Shown: positions 60,715 to 64,000 of the stretch, one piece after another
Position numbering within the stretch: the stretch's first letter is position 1
How the letters are laid out: every line of letters starts with the position of its first letter
The notes under the pieces: model-generated
The model's database searches: none
Told to the model about the DNA's origin: nothing
The model's input: the letters and a program-made list of their open reading frames with translations, nothing else
Source of the DNA: Sepioteuthis lessoniana
Taxonomy: Eukaryota; Mollusca; Cephalopoda; Myopsida; Loliginidae
Assembly (NCBI GenBank): GCA_963585895.1
Contig: CAUZXS010004319.1
Span: forward strand, 22,501-86,500
DNA length: 64,000 nucleotides
Direction: 5' to 3'
Position numbers and translations under genes: made by a program

Positions 60715-60957
60715 TTTATCTCAGAACTTGCACAGTGGTAAAGTGTTTGCCAGTGGTTCGGAGACCGGGGTTCAATATCAAGTCGAGTCATAACAAAGAC
60801 TCAAAAAATGGTACTTGATACCTCCTTATAAGGTATAGATCAAGGGTAAGTGGAGCAATCAAGAGAAAGTAGAGTCACAATTCCCTACATTTCGGTGTAA
60901 TAGCTATTGAAAAAGGAGGCTTCGGATTGCCCACGATTATAGTCGGCAAACTTACTT
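60715..60957 (+). mobile_element. SINE-C, copy 7
   Basis: Head TGCACAGTGGTAAAGTGTTT, GGGGTTCAATATCAAG (B box), TAACAAAGACTCAAAAAATG, CATTTCGGTGTAATAGCTAT, GAGGCTTCGGATTGCCCACG, GTCGGCAAACTTAC. Confidence 0.8.
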
Positions 60958-60982
60958 TTTTTTATCATACAACGCGTGAAAG

Positions 60983-61097
60983 CACGTGCGATACCCTGCC
61001 CTCATCAGCCGCCAACCAAAGTGATAACACAGTTTCGGTAGCTCAAGGCGGTACTGCCACTCCTGGCGCTACCAAGCAGTTTTTGCCACCGGACAAG
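60983..61097 (+). CDS. Candidate internal exon, Ser/Ala/Thr/Gly-rich
   Basis: A 115-nt, relatively GC-rich stretch follows a T-rich run, and ends CCGGACAAG at 61097 followed by GTATTTAAAAG, a plausible splice donor. In frame: TCDTLPSSAANQSDNTVSVA, QGGTATPGATKQFLPPDK. No repeat copy is visible elsewhere in the window. Composition resembles a low-complexity linker of a nuclear or cytoplasmic protein. The acceptor (GTGAAAG) is weak. Family unknown. Confidence 0.25.
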
Positions 61098-61107
61098 GTA
61101 TTTAAAA

Positions 61108-61450
61108 GAAATATATATATATATATATATATATATGGTAGATCAACTAAAAGCAGAGATTACATTGGACGTTCGTTCATCTTCATTTTTAGTGAAAACT
61201 TACTATATATATATATACATATGTATATCCATATTTATGTGCTCACACATATACAGAAGCACACACATATATATATATACACGCACATATATATATGTAT
61301 TTGCAAACACATATATTTACCCACATATTTATGTGTACGTATATGTACACATATGCACATATATATTTCTTTGGCAAACACACATATATATACGCACATA
61401 TTTATATATTTATTTGTACACATATATGCAGATGTGCACACATATATTCA
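61108..61450. repeat. TA / CACATATATA microsatellite cluster
   Basis: Several TA runs and CACATATATA words. Frames of Ile/Tyr/Thr/His are repeat translations. Confidence 0.95.
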
Positions 61451-61987
61451 CTTGCCAAGTCGGGCTGGAACTGCAGAATAAACCGACTACATCTCGATGG
61501 GTAAGACTCCCCAATGAGTATCCTGGATATAACACAAAACAATCAGATGGTGAGGTTCCAGTGATGCTGGAACTTTGAGGAATGCTGAATATCTCTTTTA
61601 TTTGTCATTGTTCCCAGGTCAACTCTGACCTGGAGTGGTAGTTATTTGTCGCTGCCTCCCACCAGACACGACTTTTCTGACCTGGAGTGGTAGCACCTGA
61701 TAGAGTCCTATCTATGGGTCAAATAGATCTAAACTGCATACTTATGCTAAAATGAGTTTTTAAAAATAGAACTGTTTTTACATTTAACTGTGAGTAACAA
61801 AAACTACTTATGCTAAACTGAATTGCTTGACATAGAACTATTTCGACATTTAAACTGTGTTTTTATGCTAAACTAAATTGTTTGAATTAGAACTGTTTTT
61901 ACATTTAGCTGTGTGTAAATAAAAAAAAATGTATTTATGCTAAACTGGATTGTTTGAAATAGAACTGTTTATAAGTATAAAAATGGA

Positions 61988-62011
61988 TTAGGGTTAGGGT
62001 TACAGTTAGGG
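61988..62011 (+). repeat. Short telomere-like string at SINE-A 5' junction
   Basis: TTAGGGTTAGGGTTACAGTTAGG. The second interstitial telomere-like string in the window, again exactly at a mobile-element junction. Confidence 0.75.
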
Positions 62012-62303
62012 GAGGTGTAATCGTTATCGTCACAGGATATGGACACGGCGGTACGAGTTCAATTCCTGGACAAGACTGATTGCATTTCACATGGCACTAA
62101 TACCGTTGGGAAAGGTATGAATCCAATTACTCTCCCTCCAGCTATGGGTAAAGAGTAGGGCAGACTAGGTTCTTCGGCCTTGGTGAGGCAACTAGTCTAG
62201 TCTAGGAGAAGGAAAAACTCTGAATTCAAACCTGTTAAACTCCGCTTAAAAAATTGACCTTGTGTCATCATCCTGCCCGAGCGGAGGGGGTTGGGTAAAT
62301 AGG
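61990..62303 (+). mobile_element. SINE-A, full-length, perfect 19-bp target duplication
   Basis: ATAAGTATAAAAATGGATT at 61971-61989 and 62304-62322. At the 5' junction two TTAGGG-type units (AGGGTTAGGGTTACAGTTAG) precede the head, replacing the usual GGTGCCCGTGG start. The rest is complete through GAGCGGAGGGGGTTGGGTAA. Confidence 0.95.
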
Positions 62304-62395
62304 ATAAGTATAAAAATGGATTTAGCATTAAATGACCTAAAATGGTTGATATGCCATAAAACCAAACCAAACGTATATCCACATAAATATTTATG

Positions 62396-62478
62396 CACAC
62401 ACACACACATATACACATAGATATATTTACTCATACTCACATATTTACGCACATATGTATATACAGACACAGACACAG

Positions 62479-62532
<54 letters not shown>
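62396..62532. repeat. CA/TA compound microsatellite
   Basis: CA runs, CAGACA units and a TA run. Frames over it are artefacts. Confidence 0.95.
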
Positions 62533-62535
<3 letters not shown>

Positions 62536-62906
62536 TCTGAAGAATGTCCAGTCTAAAGAAAAACATGGTGACCCAGCATCGAATCTCTTCTGACTTGTAG
62601 GTATCTTTGACAGGAAAAGTCTTCGAGAAATCACTCTAAAATAAAACCTGCTATTTATATAGACACCAGGTATCTTGTTATGCTTGTTACTGGGCTCTAG
62701 CTATGTAGACAAGCTACGTAGACATAAGTGTCGTTCAAGCGTATATCACTATAATCCAATGACGTACAGATATCTTACTACCATATCATTCTTACGTATC
62801 TTGTATATTTATCCCCAACTTGAAATTAGTTGTTAATCAGGATGTTTACGTTGTAATTTTGTTCGTAAAGACTGTTATCAATTGTCACACAGTCATCATA
62901 TACATA
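62533..62906. other. Low-repeat interval
   Basis: Ordinary AT-rich sequence, no element recognised. Confidence 0.4.
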
Positions 62907-62908
62907 TA

Positions 62909-63234
62909 CAGGGTGTCTCAAAATTGATGCAACCCATTAATATTTTAATACTTTTTCACTGAGACAAGCGTAATGGTCGTCATTTCGAGCACGTAATAAA
63001 TCATTATTATTATCATTATTGTGCTGTATCTATTTTGAGACAGTTTTGAATGTTTTTTCTCCAAATAAGTAGTGACGCAAAATATTTTTTCCTCTCTTGT
63101 CCATGGTATTGTGATCGAAGATTAATAGTTGTTATAGTATACTTTTTTCAAGTTTGAAATAAAAAAGAACACAACATTATTATTAGTAGAGTTAGTAGCA
63201 GTCACACAGACCCCATGTATATTGAGACACCCTG
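62909..63234. mobile_element. TA-flanked MITE (Tc1/mariner-type)
   Basis: CAGGGTGTCTCAA(A)AT at 62909 and the complement ATTGAGACACCCTG ending at 63234 are terminal inverted repeats, with TA immediately outside both ends (62907-62908, 63235-63236). Length 326 bp, no coding capacity, AT-rich interior including an ATT run. This is the structure of a miniature inverted-repeat element using a Tc1/mariner transposase. Confidence 0.85.
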
Positions 63235-63239
63235 TACAT

Positions 63240-63243
<4 letters not shown>

Positions 63244-63295
<52 letters not shown>
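63244..63295. repeat. (CA)n microsatellite
   Basis: Pure CA run right after the MITE. Confidence 0.95.
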
Positions 63296-63297
<2 letters not shown>

Positions 63298-63507
63298 GAG
63301 TGTGTGTGTTTACGCTATCCAATCTCTGGATTGCAATAAAAATACGAGCGTAAAACGTTCGGTAATTTCCAAAAACAAATTTATTAACGCAAAAAGGACT
63401 TGATAAAAGGAAACGTAAATAATTGTATGGTCCAACATAATCCTGAAACTAATCACAACTTTGACTTGAAAATGTCAAGGTGTTAGTTTATACACACAAC
63501 AAAAAGT

Positions 63508-63760
63508 AAAAGTAAAAGTTAGCGACCTTAGTCGAGGGTGACCTGAAGGCTCCCTTTTCAATAGCTACTACACCGAGATGTGAGGGAGGCCGCTACTCCT
63601 TTCCCTGAATTGGTCCACTTTACCCTTGATACGTACCTTATATTGCTGAGTGTTAAGCAAGTAGGTATCAAGTACCATTTTAAAAAGTGTTTGGTATGAC
63701 GCGACCTGGGATTGAACCAATGTGTTCGCCAATGGTCTCCCGGACCATTGGCGAACACAT
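63508..63760 (-). mobile_element. SINE-C, copy 8, with hairpin at its head
   Basis: GTTAGCGACCTTAGTCGAGG, GAAGGCTCCCTTTTCAATAG, CTTATATTGCTGAGTGTTAA, GACGCGACCTGGGATTGAAC. The head then contains TGTGTTCGCCAATGGT (63721-63736), CTCCCGG and ACCATTGGCGAACACA (63744-63759), a perfect 16-bp hairpin not present in other copies. Confidence 0.85.
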
Positions 63761-63906
63761 ACAAAAAACGCTGGAAAATTGTTGAATGAAGCTTCATTTC
63801 TGACTACAACATTATTGAAGAATCGACTTTTTCAACTTATCTCCTTAATTGGTCAAATTAGCACTAAACTACTAAATTCCTTTTTTAAAATACTTTAGTT
63901 TCATCG

Positions 63907-63908
<2 letters not shown>

Positions 63909-63964
<56 letters not shown>
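63909..63964. repeat. (TA)n microsatellite
   Basis: Long TA run serving as target of the mariner end that follows. Confidence 0.95.
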
Positions 63965-63968
<4 letters not shown>

Positions 63969-64000
63969 GTACATTCAATAAGGTTCCAGACTTTTTTGTA
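63965..64000. mobile_element. Mariner terminus cut by the window edge
   Basis: TGTGGTACATTCAATAAGGT-TCCAGACTTTTTTGTA matches the termini of the mariner at 11566-12458 closely (GTGGTGCATTCAGTAAG, TTCC(A/T)GACTTTTTTGTA). It begins within a TA run, as expected for TA-target insertion. The rest lies beyond 64000. Confidence 0.8.

Larger units (their letters stand above)
61452..62372 (+). mobile_element. P element, copy 12 (complete, with nested SINE-A)
   Basis: 5' CCAAGTCGGGCTGGAACTGC at 61455, body with an internal partial duplication (TCTGACCTGGAGTGGTAG twice, at 61626 and 61677) around a 27-nt SINE-E scrap (TGTCGCTGCCTCCCACCAGA), minisatellite 61735-61970, SINE-A insertion, and tail TTAGCATTAAATGACCTAAA-ATGGTTGATATGCCATAAAACC. 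Confidence 0.8.

Noticed and set aside
60927-61578. His/Tyr/Ile/Thr-rich plus frames of 147 and 184 residues
   Set aside because: Mostly TA and CACATATATA microsatellites; only 60983-61097 has non-repetitive composition and was kept as a weak exon candidate.

Overview
The window looks like intergenic or intronic DNA from an animal nuclear genome. I cannot establish a single complete host gene in it. A mollusc, quite possibly a cephalopod, is the best guess. The support is short TTAGGG-type telomeric strings (vertebrate/lophotrochozoan type), very abundant tRNA-derived SINEs, long TA, CA and TTTC microsatellites, and RTE, R4/Dong, L1/Tx1-like and mariner families of invertebrate type. The species assignment is inference. 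There are no bacterial operons, ribosome binding sites, rRNAs or CRISPR arrays.

Family labels used below are mine. SINE-A, SINE-B, SINE-C, SINE-D, SINE-E and SINE-G have tRNA-like heads (A box and/or B box). P is a SINE-sized element with a conserved ~230 bp 5' body that starts around CAGTCGGCTGGGGCTG, a variable internal minisatellite, a TA-rich stretch and a 3' tail that folds as a stem-loop (GGCAT..AACC..GGTT..ATGCC). H has a P-like 5' body but a different 3' half, ending in a variant of the same tail. F, J, R and K are other repeated segments seen twice each.

Layout. 0.4-1.7 kb: a mariner with two nested insertions. 1.8-5.3 kb: P elements in which RTE fragments and another P are nested. 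6-9.2 kb: H and SINE-B. 9.4-11.4 kb: TTTC polypyrimidine tract. 11.6-12.5 kb: an internally deleted, TA-flanked mariner with a telomere-like string at the deletion point. 12.9-17.7 kb: SINEs, P, H and more TTTC. 18-20 kb: a possible host exon, an interrupted H, and a palindromic Penelope-like region with hammerhead-like core motifs. 20-28 kb: repeat R with an RTE insertion, a mariner with a nested SINE-A, and several SINEs. 28-36 kb: P, H, RTE, SINEs, an inverted P pair, and a cysteine-rich pseudogene. 36-39 kb: R4/Dong fragments with nested SINE-C. 40-50 kb: RTE copies, an L1/Tx1-like LINE end, an A-rich tract, a CpG-rich block, a SINE-E tandem array, and a duplicated unit with an RTE that has a 5' inversion. 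51-57 kb: SINE-B, P, a LINE carrying the P/SINE-B tail, and R4 fragments inside P. 58-59.3 kb: a 27-28 bp minisatellite. 60-64 kb: SINEs, microsatellites, a TA-flanked MITE, and the terminus of another mariner cut by the window edge.

The most interesting theme is retrotransposon parasitism. Three non-autonomous families (SINE-B, P, H) share a 3' stem-loop tail, and the same tail terminates a 5'-truncated LINE copy (52863-53347) that carries a perfect 14-bp target duplication. That makes this LINE lineage the likely source of their mobilisation machinery. Many insertions can be ordered by target-site duplications read directly from the sequence, and two RTE insertions have paralogous empty sites inside the window.
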